From assembly GCA_934098665.1 (NCBI GenBank), contig CAKOOO010000010.1, forward strand, positions 1 to 30,765: a DNA stretch of 30,765 bases, read 5' to 3'. Of this stretch, positions 1 through 8,034 are shown in pieces. A program made the position numbers and the translations under genes. Each line of letters starts with the position of its first letter. The stretch's first letter is position 1. Origin of the DNA: an uncultured Bacilli bacterium. GTDB lineage: Bacteria; Bacillota_I; Bacilli_A; RF39; UBA660. The notes under the pieces were generated by a model. That model was not told where the DNA came from and ran no database searches. It was given only the letters and a program-made list of their open reading frames with translations.

Positions 1-727
1 CTCATCAATTAAATATGAACTAATTATGTACATATCATTTTTATTTTTCTCAAGAATTATTATATAACTATGTAAATAATTGCTATATAATAGTTTAGTT
101 CTTTTAGTATTTTTATATGGAGCAGTCCATACTTTTATTTTACTACATTTTAAATCATCACAAGTTGAACAATTTAAATAATTTTTTATCATTGGAGCAA
201 CATAATTAATAAAATATGCACGAGGTTCTTTCATTCTAATTTTATTCCAAAATTTTTCTGCGATTTAGTAGTCAGATGAAAGAATCCTTGCATTCTATTA
301 TCTTCAAATGGTGTAGTAAACACTTTAATTTTCATTCCATTTATTTTTAAATCACCATAATATATATTTTTTATAAAATAATCATATAATTCTTCATCTG
401 TAGTAGTTTCAGGCAATGGTCAATTTAAACCACATTTATTTTTAGTCAATATCATCTCTTGATCTCCAAATAAATATATTAAATTTTGTATTACTATAAT
501 ATGATGAAGTATTGAAATCATTTTGATATATTTTTTTTATATCATCAAGTGGAGAAGAAGTACCTCTAACTATTTCTATTAGTTCTCGGTTATCATCATA
601 TTTTCTATAATTATGTTTATCTACTTTTGATAATTGTCGGTGTAGTTTTTGCAAACCCACATATCAGTTCTAATTTCTTTCGCAAGTGTTCTTCAATAGG
701 TAATTCTTCTTTAATAATATTTACCAT
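1..727 (-). pseudogene. Frameshifted relic gene, 3' end beyond the window edge
   Basis: A reverse-strand gene starts with ATG at 727-725 after an AAAGGA ribosome site and opens with MVNIIKEELPIEEHLRKKLE. The frame breaks near 660, where the sense frame continues from GLQKLHRQLSKVDKHNY to IFIWRSRDDID and a stop at 442-444. It breaks again near 417-441 and near 235-250, after which a third segment (KEPRAYFINYVAPMIKNY, later KIKVWTAPYKN and YIIILEK) stays open to position 1. Each segment looks like real protein, so one gene has been broken by at least three small indels. The middle and last parts (GFFHLTTK, PRAYFINYVAPMI, IKVWTAPY) vaguely recall nuclease-like domains found in phage proteins, but I do not recognise the family with confidence. 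Sequencing error is possible, though several independent breaks favour decay. Confidence 0.6.
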
Positions 728-764
728 AATATCATCCTTTCCTTCGGATAGCTTTTGTAAAACG

Positions 765-796
765 CAAAAAAAAACTAATCCATTTCTTGATTAGTT
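765..796 (-). terminator. Terminator after tRNA-Met
   Basis: Read on the reverse strand, AACTAATC (796-789) pairs with GATTAGTT (780-773) around an 8-nt loop and is followed by a run of T (772-765). It lies downstream of the tRNA gene and fits an intrinsic terminator. Confidence 0.75.
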
Positions 797-840
797 ATTT
801 ATCAAACTCGAAACTATAAAAGTTCGAGTAGAATTTCTCT

Positions 841-917
841 TGGTAGCGGGGGAGGGACTCGAACCCCCAACATTTCGGGTATGAACCGAACTATCTAGCC
901 AGTTGATATACCCCGCC
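841..917 (-). tRNA. tRNA-Met (CAT), elongator type
   Basis: This is a 77-nt cloverleaf with an encoded CCA end. The acceptor arm is GGCGGGG/CCCCGCT with a G1-U72 wobble. The anticodon stem-loop TTCGG-TTCATAC-CCGAA gives CAT, and the T arm carries GGTTCGAGTCC. The anticodon stem lacks the three G-C pairs of initiator tRNA, and position 1 pairs with 72, so it is the elongator Met tRNA. The other option for CAT is the Ile tRNA with lysidine, which is less likely because the TTCGG/CCGAA arm is typical of elongator Met. Confidence 0.93.
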
Positions 918-932
918 ATAAAAACTAATGAT

Positions 933-961
933 ATTGTAGCAAAAAAAAAATAAAAACGCAA
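933..961 (-). promoter_or_regulatory. Promoter of tRNA-Met
   Basis: On the reverse strand a -35 TTGCGT (961-956), a 17-nt spacer and a -10 TACAAT (938-933) stand about 15 nt before the tRNA 5' end. The -35 is only 7 nt from the -35 of the divergent promoter for the gene at 1022, so the two share one control region. Confidence 0.7.
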
Positions 962-968
962 GTGTTTA

Positions 969-997
969 TTGTTTTAATTTGATAATTATAGTATAAT
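969..997 (+). promoter_or_regulatory. Promoter of the 1022-3235 gene group
   Basis: A -35 TTGTTT (969-974), a 17-nt spacer and a perfect -10 TATAAT (992-997) lie 24 nt before the ATG at 1022. An AGAGGGAG ribosome site falls between. It likely drives the membrane protein gene and scpAB, which are tightly spaced. Confidence 0.7.
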
Positions 998-1021
998 TAC
1001 TTTGAATAGAGGGAGCAAAAA

Positions 1022-1954
1022 ATGGCAAGGAAAAAAATTAATATAAATTCAAATCCACTTGAAGCTGTAACAATCGGAAGAACAGATACAAAAAAACATG
1101 GCTGGATAGGAGTACTATTTTTATTCGTCTTTTTCATTTTAATAATATACTTTTTACCTGATATTCAAAAAGCATATAAAGATTATTTATATAATAAAGC
1201 ATTTACAAATAATTATTTAAATACAAATAACACCACTGAAAATGGGACTAACACCATAACAAATGTTACCAATAATACGGAAAATACTGAAAATAAGATC
1301 TTAAATTTTACTGATAATGAAAGTGTTTCTATAGATAACGTAACATTTACAAATGTTAAATTTGATGCTGGTTTATTAACTTTTTTAGCAAGTAATAAAA
1401 GCGAAGATGAGGTAAATTTAACAGATAATAATTATTTTATAAGATTATATAATGAAAACCAAGAAATTATAGACACATTAAAAATTAATGGTACATTAAA
1501 AAAATCTGTAGATTTACCATTTAGTTTTAGTTTAAATGTTATACCTTATAAATATAGTATAAGTAAAATTTTAGAAAAAGATTATGATCTTGTAATGCTT
1601 AATGTTGATGAAAATAATAAATCTGCGATGAACTGTCATAAAGATAATGAATCTATTTTATATTTTTTCGAAGATGATAAACTTTATAAACTCGAAGATA
1701 CAATTAATTATAGTATAGATGAGGATGGTTATGATAAAGCTTATGGCAAATATAACGCATTAAGTAAAACATATGAAAACGTTACAGGTTTATCTTCAAT
1801 ATTTTCAGATAATGCAACATCATTTAGATATAGACTTTCAATAGATTATAACTTATATATGCAAAAATTTGATAATATGTATTATTATCAAAAGGGTACG
1901 AGTCCTATTAAAATTAGTTTTGAAATGAAAGCAATGAAATTTACTTGTAGTTAG
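1022..1954 (+). CDS. Membrane-anchored extracytoplasmic protein, unknown function
   Basis: The 310-residue product has a short basic N-terminus (MARKKININ), one hydrophobic segment at about residues 28-46 (VLFLFVFFILIIYFLPD) and an Asn/Thr-rich linker at about 60-95. An extracytoplasmic domain with no motif I recognise follows. The topology suggests an N-in, single-pass protein whose C-terminal domain faces outside. The start is supported by an AGAGGGAG site just upstream. It ends 8 nt before scpA and shares its promoter, but its fold gives no link to chromosome segregation, so the pairing may be only positional. Confidence 0.85.
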   Translation: MARKKININSNPLEAVTIGRTDTKKHGWIGVLFLFVFFILIIYFLPDIQKAYKDYLYNKAFTNNYLNTNNTTENGTNTITNVTNNTENTENKILNFTDNESVSIDNVTFTNVKFDAGLLTFLASNKSEDEVNLTDNNYFIRLYNENQEIIDTLKINGTLKKSVDLPFSFSLNVIPYKYSISKILEKDYDLVMLNVDENNKSAMNCHKDNESILYFFEDDKLYKLEDTINYSIDEDGYDKAYGKYNALSKTYENVTGLSSIFSDNATSFRYRLSIDYNLYMQKFDNMYYYQKGTSPIKISFEMKAMKFTCS

Positions 1955-1962
1955 GGGGATAA

Positions 1963-2673
1963 ATGAATTTTAATATAAAAGATTTTTCAGGTCCATTAGA
2001 CTTACTTTTACATATGGTAAGAAGACATGAACTTGATATTTATGAAATAGATTTAAAAGTAATAATCGATGAATACATCGATTTTATTAACTCACTAGAT
2101 AAAAATGATTTAGATAGTAAAAGTGAATATTTAGTTATGGCTTCAGAACTTGTTCATTTAAAAAGTAAAATTATACTTGGTTTTGACGAAGAAGAAGACG
2201 ACTCTAATTTTGAAATAAATAGTGAGCAAGATTTAAGAAATAGATTAATTGAATATGAAAAATATCAAACAATTACTAATGATTTCCGTGAACTTGAAAA
2301 AAATAGACATGATTATTTTACTAAACTTCCGGAAAGTTTTAAGGAATATGAACAAAATACTTTAGTAAGTGGACTTTCTATCGAAGATTTAATAAATGCT
2401 ATGTTGGAAATTAGTGAGCGTATTGAGTACAAAAAACCTAAAAATACTAAAATTACTCGAAAAGAATATAGTGTAAAAGATAAAATAAATTATATAAAGG
2501 GTATTTTAAATCAAAATAAAAAAGTTGAATTTACTTCATTATTTACAGAAAATACAAAAGAGGAAATTGTTGTAACATTTTTAAGTATTTTAGAAATGAG
2601 TAAAGATAATTTAATAACCTTGTCACAAAATAAAAATTTTAGTAAAATATATGTTGAGGTAAAAAATGAATAA
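1963..2673 (+). CDS. scpA: Segregation and condensation protein A
   Basis: ScpA is the kleisin of the SMC-ScpA-ScpB condensin complex, which bridges the SMC heads and helps organise and segregate the nucleoid. The 236-residue product opens with FNIKDFSGPLDLLLHMVRRH, the family's N-terminal SMC-neck-binding motif, and continues with ASELVHLKSKIIL, which is equally typical. The middle is acidic and helical, and a winged-helix-like C-terminus (VVTFLSILEMSKDNLITLSQ) follows, as expected for the SMC head contact. Length is normal (usually about 240-260). A GGGGG ribosome site precedes the ATG. It overlaps scpB by 8 nt, the usual coupled arrangement. Confidence 0.97.
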   Translation: MNFNIKDFSGPLDLLLHMVRRHELDIYEIDLKVIIDEYIDFINSLDKNDLDSKSEYLVMASELVHLKSKIILGFDEEEDDSNFEINSEQDLRNRLIEYEKYQTITNDFRELEKNRHDYFTKLPESFKEYEQNTLVSGLSIEDLINAMLEISERIEYKKPKNTKITRKEYSVKDKINYIKGILNQNKKVEFTSLFTENTKEEIVVTFLSILEMSKDNLITLSQNKNFSKIYVEVKNE

Positions 2674-3235
2674 AGTAGCAGTTTTAGAGGGTCTTTTGTT
2701 TGTAGTTGGCGACGAAGGCATTACAGTAGATGAAATATGTAAAATAATGGATATAAATGAAGATGAAGCTAAAAGTCTTCTTACAAAACTTCAAAAAGAA
2801 TATGAAAGTGATGAAAGAGGAATAAGAATTAGTTATTTATCTAACTCTTTTAAATTAACCACTAAAAAGGAGCATATTGAGTATTATCAAAAGCTTGCCA
2901 GTGATAATGAAAACGGACAAATACTTAGTCAAGCAGCCTTGGAAACTCTTGCAATAATTGCCTATAATGAACCTATAACAAGAGCAGGTGTTGATAATTT
3001 AAGAGGTATTTCATCATCATTTATGATAAAAAAATTAATGGCTAAAGATTTAATTAAAGTGTGTGGTAAAAGCGAACTTCCTGGTCATCCTAATTTATAT
3101 AGAACTACAAGAGAATTTTTAGATTATTTTGGTCTTGCATCAATATCTGATTTACCAGAAATTAAACGTAGTGAAGTAAATAATGAAAATGAGGAAGTAG
3201 ACTTATATAAATGTAATTATAGGGAAAACTATTAA
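2666..3235 (+). CDS. scpB: Segregation and condensation protein B
   Basis: ScpB dimerises and binds the middle of ScpA in the bacterial condensin complex. The 189-residue product has the family's two winged-helix domains. The first begins KVAVLEGLLFVVGDEGITVD. The second contains LSQAALETLAIIAYNEPITR followed by VDNLRGISS and CGKSELPGHPNLYRTTREFL, which are strong ScpB signatures. The ATG lies inside the end of scpA, so translation is probably coupled. The tail after about residue 165 is acidic and poorly conserved. asnB starts 11 nt later. Confidence 0.97.
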   Translation: MNKVAVLEGLLFVVGDEGITVDEICKIMDINEDEAKSLLTKLQKEYESDERGIRISYLSNSFKLTTKKEHIEYYQKLASDNENGQILSQAALETLAIIAYNEPITRAGVDNLRGISSSFMIKKLMAKDLIKVCGKSELPGHPNLYRTTREFLDYFGLASISDLPEIKRSEVNNENEEVDLYKCNYRENY

Positions 3236-3245
3236 TGGTGATTAT

Positions 3246-5057
3246 ATGTGTGGAATAGCGGGTTTTATTAGTCATATAAATGATAAAAAATCAGTTATAA
3301 AAAAAATGAGCGATGTACAAATTCATAGAGGACCTGATGGACAGGGCTTTTATGTTGATAAAAACATCGCTCTTTGTCATGAAAGACTAGCCATAATTGA
3401 TTTAAAAAATGGTAAACAACCAATATATAATGAAGATAAATCTCTTATAATTATATTTAATGGAGAAATCTATAATTATGAAAATTTAAAAAAAATCCTT
3501 ATTTTAGATAATCATAATTTTTATACTAATACTGATACTGAAGTAATATTACATGGTTATGAAAAATGGGGTGAAAATGTTGTAAAGCATTTAAGAGGGA
3601 TGTTTGCGTTTGTAATATATAATAAAAAAGATAATTCTTTATTTTTAGCAAGAGATAATTATGGTATTAAACCACTTTATTATTACCATAATTTAGATAC
3701 TTTTGTTTTTGCTTCAGAAGCTAAAACTATTTTATCTTATCCAGAGTATAATAAATCTTTTAATGAAAAATTATTATCTTGCTTTCTTCAATTTAATTTT
3801 AATCCCTCTAGTGAAACTTTTTTTAAAGGTATTTATAAATTGGAACCAGGTAGTTATCTAACTTTTAAAAATGGAAAAGTAAAAATAAAAAAATATTTTA
3901 ATTATAAAATTACTGAGGATAATCTTTGTAAGAAAAATATTACTGATGAAATATATAGTGCTTTAAGAAGTTCAGTTTCTCATCATTTAATTAGTGATGT
4001 TCCAGTTGGCGCATTTTTATCAAGTGGAGTTGACTCATCATTTATAGTATCACTTGCAAAACCTCAAAAAACTTTTACCGCTGGTTATAAAGATAAAAAA
4101 TATAGTGAAATAGATTATGCTAAAGATTTATCAAAGATGCTTTCCATAGAAAATAAAGAAATAATTATAGATAAAAATAAATATATATCTTCTTTTGCAA
4201 AAATAATGTATTATATGGATGAACCTATAGCAGACCCTGCAATAGTGCCAATTTATTTTGTTAGTAGTCTTGCTAGTAAGTATGTAAAAGTAGTTTTATC
4301 TGGAGAAGGTGCTGATGAACTTTTTGCTGGTTATAATTCATATTATGAAGATAAAAAAACTTTATTATATAAAAAAATTCCTTTTAAAGTAAGAAAACTA
4401 TTTTCCCTTATTGCGGGTTTTTTACCAAGTAAAAAAGGTTTAAATTTTATATATCGTAACGGGATGCCTTTAGAAAAATATTATATTGGTATAGGAAGAG
4501 TATTTGAAAAAAGAGAAGTAAAAAAATTTTTAAAATTAAGTAATCAAGAAGATGTAACAAGTTTTACAAAAGATATTTTTACTAAATATAGAAATAATTC
4601 TACTTTAGTAAAAAAACAAATGATTGATTTTAATTTATGGCTTCCTAATGATTTTTTACATGCAATAGATAGATGTACAATGATGTTTGGTATTGAAGCT
4701 AGAACTCCATTTCTAGATAAAAAAGTTTTAAATGTTGCTTCAAAACTATCACTTGAGGATAAAATATATAATGGTAAAACAAAATATGCACTACGTATGG
4801 CCTCAAAAAAAGTTATTCCAACAAAAGCATATGATATGAAAAAGTTAGGTTTTCCAGTTCCTTTAAATGAATGGATAAAATCTAAAGAAATATATAATAT
4901 AATAAAAGATAAATTTTTATCTAGTAGTGCTAAAAAATATTTTAATCAAGACTATATTTTAAATTTATTAGAAAAACATGTTAATAATAAAGAAAATAAT
5001 TACAAAAAAATATGGACTATTTATACATTTTTAACTTGGTATGACATATACTTTTAA
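3246..5057 (+). CDS. asnB: Asparagine synthetase, glutamine-hydrolysing
   Basis: It makes asparagine from aspartate, ATP and glutamine in the cytoplasm. The 603-residue product begins MCGIAGF, so Cys2 becomes the N-terminal nucleophile of the class II glutaminase domain. IHRGPDGQG and FNGEIYNYENL supply the expected glutamine-site residues. The synthetase domain has the PP-loop SSGVDSS at about residues 258-264 and the LSGEGADELFAGY motif near residue 355, both needed for aspartyl-AMP formation. Length matches the family. The ribosome site is modest (GGTG, 5 nt before ATG). It follows scpB closely, so it may be read from the same transcript, and a terminator hairpin overlaps its stop codon. 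Confidence 0.95.
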   Translation: MCGIAGFISHINDKKSVIKKMSDVQIHRGPDGQGFYVDKNIALCHERLAIIDLKNGKQPIYNEDKSLIIIFNGEIYNYENLKKILILDNHNFYTNTDTEVILHGYEKWGENVVKHLRGMFAFVIYNKKDNSLFLARDNYGIKPLYYYHNLDTFVFASEAKTILSYPEYNKSFNEKLLSCFLQFNFNPSSETFFKGIYKLEPGSYLTFKNGKVKIKKYFNYKITEDNLCKKNITDEIYSALRSSVSHHLISDVPVGAFLSSGVDSSFIVSLAKPQKTFTAGYKDKKYSEIDYAKDLSKMLSIENKEIIIDKNKYISSFAKIMYYMDEPIADPAIVPIYFVSSLASKYVKVVLSGEGADELFAGYNSYYEDKKTLLYKKIPFKVRKLFSLIAGFLPSKKGLNFIYRNGMPLEKYYIGIGRVFEKREVKKFLKLSNQEDVTSFTKDIFTKYRNNSTLVKKQMIDFNLWLPNDFLHAIDRCTMMFGIEARTPFLDKKVLNVASKLSLEDKIYNGKTKYALRMASKKVIPTKAYDMKKLGFPVPLNEWIKSKEIYNIIKDKFLSSSAKKYFNQDYILNLLEKHVNNKENNYKKIWTIYTFLTWYDIYF

Positions 5058-5079
5058 ATATCTTAAATGATATTTTTTT
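5056..5079 (+). terminator. Terminator overlapping the asnB stop
   Basis: AAATATC (5056-5062) and GATATTT (5069-5075) form a 7-bp stem around TTAAAT, followed by a T run. The stem starts within the TAA stop of asnB. Confidence 0.65.
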
Positions 5080-5115
5080 CTTTTTCACATATATTTTAGT
5101 GAAAGAGGTGTAACT

Positions 5116-6465
5116 ATTAAAATTAAAACAGATTCACGAAAAGTACAAAAAGGTGATACTTTCGTGGCTATTAAGGGATTAACTGTAGATGGTCATGATT
5201 ATATAGATGAGGCAATTAAAAATGGTGCTACAACAATTGTTTGTGAACATGGAAATTATGAAGTAAATACTATTGTTACAGAAAATAGTTTAAAATATTT
5301 ACAAGACTTTCTTATAGCCAATTATAGTGAAAAAATTAATAGTGTTGATATAATTGGTATAACTGGAACAAATGGTAAAACTACAAGTGCTTTTCTTATA
5401 TATCAAATGCTTAATAAAATAGGTATAAAATCTTCTTATATAGGAACAATAGGTTTTTATTTAGATAAAAAAATAACTAATTTAGATAATACTACACCAG
5501 ATATTTTATCCCTTTATGATATGATACTTAAATCTATTGAAGAAAATGTAAAAGTAGTAGTTATGGAGGTTTCATCGCATGCTTTATTTTTAAAAAGGGT
5601 TAAAGGGTTAAAATTTAAATATGCAGCATTTACAAATTTAACTATGGATCATTTAGATTTTCATAAAACTATGCAACAGTATTTGAATGCAAAACTACTT
5701 ATATTAGACCATTTAAAGGGTGATGGAAAAATATATGTTAATATAGATGATAGTTATAGTGATTATTTTATGAAAAAAAATGCACTTTCATTTGGCTTTA
5801 ACAAGTCTAATGCACAAATTTTATCTTTTAAAGAAAATAAAAAATTATCTATATTAAAATTAAAATTAAATAACAAAATATATAAATTTAAAACTCTTTT
5901 GAAGGGAAATTTTAACGCATATAATCTTGCTCTTGCAATAGTTATTACAAATAATTATACAAATGTAAAAAATATAAAAAAAATTACAAATACAATAGTG
6001 CCTCCGAAAGGTAGATGTGATACAGTAATTTATAAAAAAAATAAAATTGTTATAGATTATGCTCATACTCCAGATGCAATGGAAAAAATTATTGATGCAT
6101 TTAGTCATATAAAACATAGTAAAATTATTACTATTGTTGGGTGTGGTGGTAATAGAGATAAATCAAAAAGACCTATTATGGGAAATATTGCAGTATCACT
6201 TTCTAATTATGTTATTTTTACAGATGATAATCCTAGATGTGAAAGACCCACTGAAATTATAAAAGATATTACAAATAGTCTTAAGAAAAATAATTTTGAA
6301 ATAATAAATAACCGAAAAGATGCTATTATAAAGGGCATTAAAATGCTTAAAAAAAATGATATTTTATTAATACTTGGAAAAGGACATGAAGATTATCAAA
6401 TAATAGGTCATGAAAAAATATATTTTGACGATAAAAAAATAGTTTTAGATTATTTAAAAATGTGA
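5116..6465 (+). CDS. murE: UDP-MurNAc-tripeptide synthetase MurE, probably DAP-adding; ATT start likely
   Basis: MurE adds the third stem-peptide residue to UDP-MurNAc-L-Ala-D-Glu during wall synthesis. Visible motifs are the N-terminal TDSRKVQKGDTFVAIKG stretch that helps bind UDP, the P-loop GITGTNGKTTSAF, a central EVSSHAL segment, NLTMDHLDFH, and the C-terminal DNPRCERPTEI. DNPR is the mark of meso-diaminopimelate-adding enzymes; lysine-adding enzymes differ there. No ATG, GTG or TTG lies in frame between the stop at 5068 and the GTG at 5164, yet the conserved TDSRK segment falls between them. ATT at 5116 sits 7 nt after AAAGAGG and keeps the conserved N-terminus (449 residues). The GTG at 5164 also has an AAGGTGAT site, so a shorter form is possible. 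Length is slightly below the usual 480-500. Confidence 0.9.
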   Translation: MKIKTDSRKVQKGDTFVAIKGLTVDGHDYIDEAIKNGATTIVCEHGNYEVNTIVTENSLKYLQDFLIANYSEKINSVDIIGITGTNGKTTSAFLIYQMLNKIGIKSSYIGTIGFYLDKKITNLDNTTPDILSLYDMILKSIEENVKVVVMEVSSHALFLKRVKGLKFKYAAFTNLTMDHLDFHKTMQQYLNAKLLILDHLKGDGKIYVNIDDSYSDYFMKKNALSFGFNKSNAQILSFKENKKLSILKLKLNNKIYKFKTLLKGNFNAYNLALAIVITNNYTNVKNIKKITNTIVPPKGRCDTVIYKKNKIVIDYAHTPDAMEKIIDAFSHIKHSKIITIVGCGGNRDKSKRPIMGNIAVSLSNYVIFTDDNPRCERPTEIIKDITNSLKKNNFEIINNRKDAIIKGIKMLKKNDILLILGKGHEDYQIIGHEKIYFDDKKIVLDYLKM

Positions 6466-6471
6466 TACAAT
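6463..6471 (+). promoter_or_regulatory. Extended -10 promoter of tRNA-Leu
   Basis: TGATACAAT combines a TGN extension with the -10 hexamer TACAAT (6466-6471), 10 nt before the tRNA 5' end. The TGA is at the same time the murE stop codon. No convincing -35 is present 17 nt upstream. Confidence 0.55.
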
Positions 6472-6481
6472 GTATTTGGAC

Positions 6482-6568
6482 GCTTGTGTGGCGGAATAGG
6501 TAGACGCACAGCACTCAAAATGCTGCGGTTTTGCGACCATGAGGGTTCGATTCCCTCCACAAGCACCA
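6482..6568 (+). tRNA. tRNA-Leu (CAA)
   Basis: This is an 87-nt class II tRNA with encoded CCA. The acceptor arm GCTTGTG/CACAAGC is fully paired. The anticodon arm CAGCA-CTCAAAA-TGCTG gives CAA. A long variable arm follows, and the T arm has GGGTTCGATTCCC. It reads leucine UUG codons, which are used heavily in such AT-rich genomes. Confidence 0.95.
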
Positions 6569-6582
6569 ATGAGGAATCTGTT

Positions 6583-6606
6583 CGAACTAGGAATAGTTCG
6601 TTTTTT
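6583..6606 (+). terminator. Terminator after tRNA-Leu
   Basis: A perfect 7-bp stem CGAACTA/TAGTTCG closes a GGAA loop (6590-6593) and is followed by six T residues (6601-6606). Confidence 0.9.
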
Positions 6607-6664
6607 CTTGTTTAAAAATATATAGTGACCGAATATATTGATATTATTTTTAAAACTGTATATA

Positions 6665-6838
6665 CTATTTTAAATTTTTTAAATAATCAATTCTTTTTTT
6701 TATTTCTTCGGTTATTTTATTAATTCTTTCTTCTGATAATAATTTATTTAGTGAAAAAATTTGTTTTGCCTCATTTGGAAAATATTCTAATTTAGAAAAA
6801 TCTAGCCACTTTAAATTTTTAACTAAATTAAGTTGCAT
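6665..6838 (-). CDS. Small ORF (57 residues) or 3' remnant of a lost gene
   Basis: In the gap between tRNA-Leu and cca the reverse strand has an ORF from ATG 6838-6836 to TAG 6667-6665. Its product, with LKWLDFSKLEYFPNEAKQIF and a charged helical tail ending in RIDYLKNLK, looks like real protein rather than random AT-rich sequence. The sense frame runs eight codons further upstream without a start (to a TAA), and no ribosome site stands before the ATG. That suggests it is the C-terminal stub of a gene whose 5' part is gone. I do not recognise the family. The rest of 6607-6903 shows nothing else. Confidence 0.35.
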   Translation of the reverse strand: MQLNLVKNLKWLDFSKLEYFPNEAKQIFSLNKLLSEERINKITEEIKKRIDYLKNLK

Positions 6839-6929
6839 TTTTTCATATTCTTCAATTTGATATTATTATTTTTTTCATATTTTATCATGTATTTTTAAAA
6901 TATATGTTCTTTTTTTATTTAATAAAATA

Positions 6930-6938
6930 TGTTAAAAT
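6930..6938 (+). promoter_or_regulatory. Extended -10 promoter placing +1 at the cca start codon
   Basis: TG at 6930-6931, one base, then TAAAAT at 6933-6938. Initiation about 7-8 nt further on falls at or next to the A of the ATG at 6946. No ribosome-binding site exists upstream of that ATG, which fits a leaderless transcript. Confidence 0.45.
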
Positions 6939-6945
6939 ATTTTAT

Positions 6946-8034
6946 ATGGACAAAATAATAAAAAATGTACTAAAAAAAATAGAAAGTGAAGGATATGAAG
7001 CCTACATAGTAGGTGGTTTTGTGCGTGATTTATTACTTTATAAAAATTCGTTTGACGTAGATATTTGTACTAATGCAAAGCCTAAAGATTTAATAAATGT
7101 ATTTAGTGCTAAACAAAAAGCAAATAACTATGGTGGGTTTAATATAAAAATTAAAAATTATAATATAGATATAACAACTTATAGAAAAGAAAAAGCATAC
7201 TCTAATCGTCATCCTATAGAAATTGAATATGTAAGTAATTTATTCGAAGATATCAAACGAAGAGATTTTACTATTAATGCAATATGTATGGATAAAAATG
7301 AAAAAATTATTGATTTATTAAATGGTAAAGAGGACATTAATGATGGTATAATTAGGTCTATTGGAAGTGCTGAAAAAAAATTTAAGGAAGACCCTTTAAG
7401 GATGCTTCGTGCAATAAGATTTGCAAGTATACTTAACTTTGATATTGAAAAAAATACATATAAAGAAATATGTAATAATTGCACTTTAGTTTCATCATTA
7501 AGTAAAGAAAGAGTAAAAGAGGAATTAATAAAAATATTATCAAATAAAAACTTTAAAAAAGGTTTAGAACTTTTGAAGGAAACTGGTATTAGTGATGTAA
7601 TAGGTTTATCTTACAATGAAGATATTACATTTACTTTAGATATATTAGGAATGCTTTCACAAATAGATATAAAATATATTGAATATACTAAAGAAGAAAA
7701 AGATAATATAGAAAAAATAAAAGAAATATTAATGACTAAACAAATAAATAATTTTACAATTTTTAATTATGGCTTATATCTTTCTTATGCCGCAGGGGAA
7801 GTACTTAACATAAATAAACAAACTATCAATAGAATTTATAAAACTATGCCTATTAAATGTATGAAAGATATTGATATAACCGGTAGTGAAATAATTAAAT
7901 TACTAGTCATAGAACCCTCAAAAAAGATAAGTGAAATATTTAATGATTTAAAAGTGCAAATTTTAAAAGGTAATTTAAAAAATAAAAATAATGAAATTAA
8001 AAAATATATATTAGAAAGGTATAAACATGAATAA
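6946..8034 (+). CDS. cca: CCA-adding enzyme (tRNA nucleotidyltransferase, class II)
   Basis: It adds or repairs the 3' CCA of tRNAs without a nucleic acid template. In the 362-residue product the nucleotidyltransferase motifs are in order: YIVGGFVRDLLL (about 20-31), the metal-binding DVD (37-39) in FDVDICTNA, KRRDFTINAICMD (about 104-116), EDPLRMLRAIRFA and SKERVKEELIKIL. These define a class II enzyme. An upstream in-frame ATG at 6904 would add a hydrophobic 14-residue extension absent from the family, so I start at 6946 where the typical MDKIIKNVLKKIE begins. The tRNA genes seen here already encode CCA, so repair may be the main role. It overlaps the DnaD-like gene by 8 nt. Confidence 0.93.
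   Translation: MDKIIKNVLKKIESEGYEAYIVGGFVRDLLLYKNSFDVDICTNAKPKDLINVFSAKQKANNYGGFNIKIKNYNIDITTYRKEKAYSNRHPIEIEYVSNLFEDIKRRDFTINAICMDKNEKIIDLLNGKEDINDGIIRSIGSAEKKFKEDPLRMLRAIRFASILNFDIEKNTYKEICNNCTLVSSLSKERVKEELIKILSNKNFKKGLELLKETGISDVIGLSYNEDITFTLDILGMLSQIDIKYIEYTKEEKDNIEKIKEILMTKQINNFTIFNYGLYLSYAAGEVLNINKQTINRIYKTMPIKCMKDIDITGSEIIKLLVIEPSKKISEIFNDLKVQILKGNLKNKNNEIKKYILERYKHE

Noticed and set aside
5866..6117. Reverse-strand open frame inside murE
   Set aside because: It lies wholly within a well-supported gene, is rich in Phe, Ile and Cys as expected from reversed AT-rich codons, and has no ribosome site.
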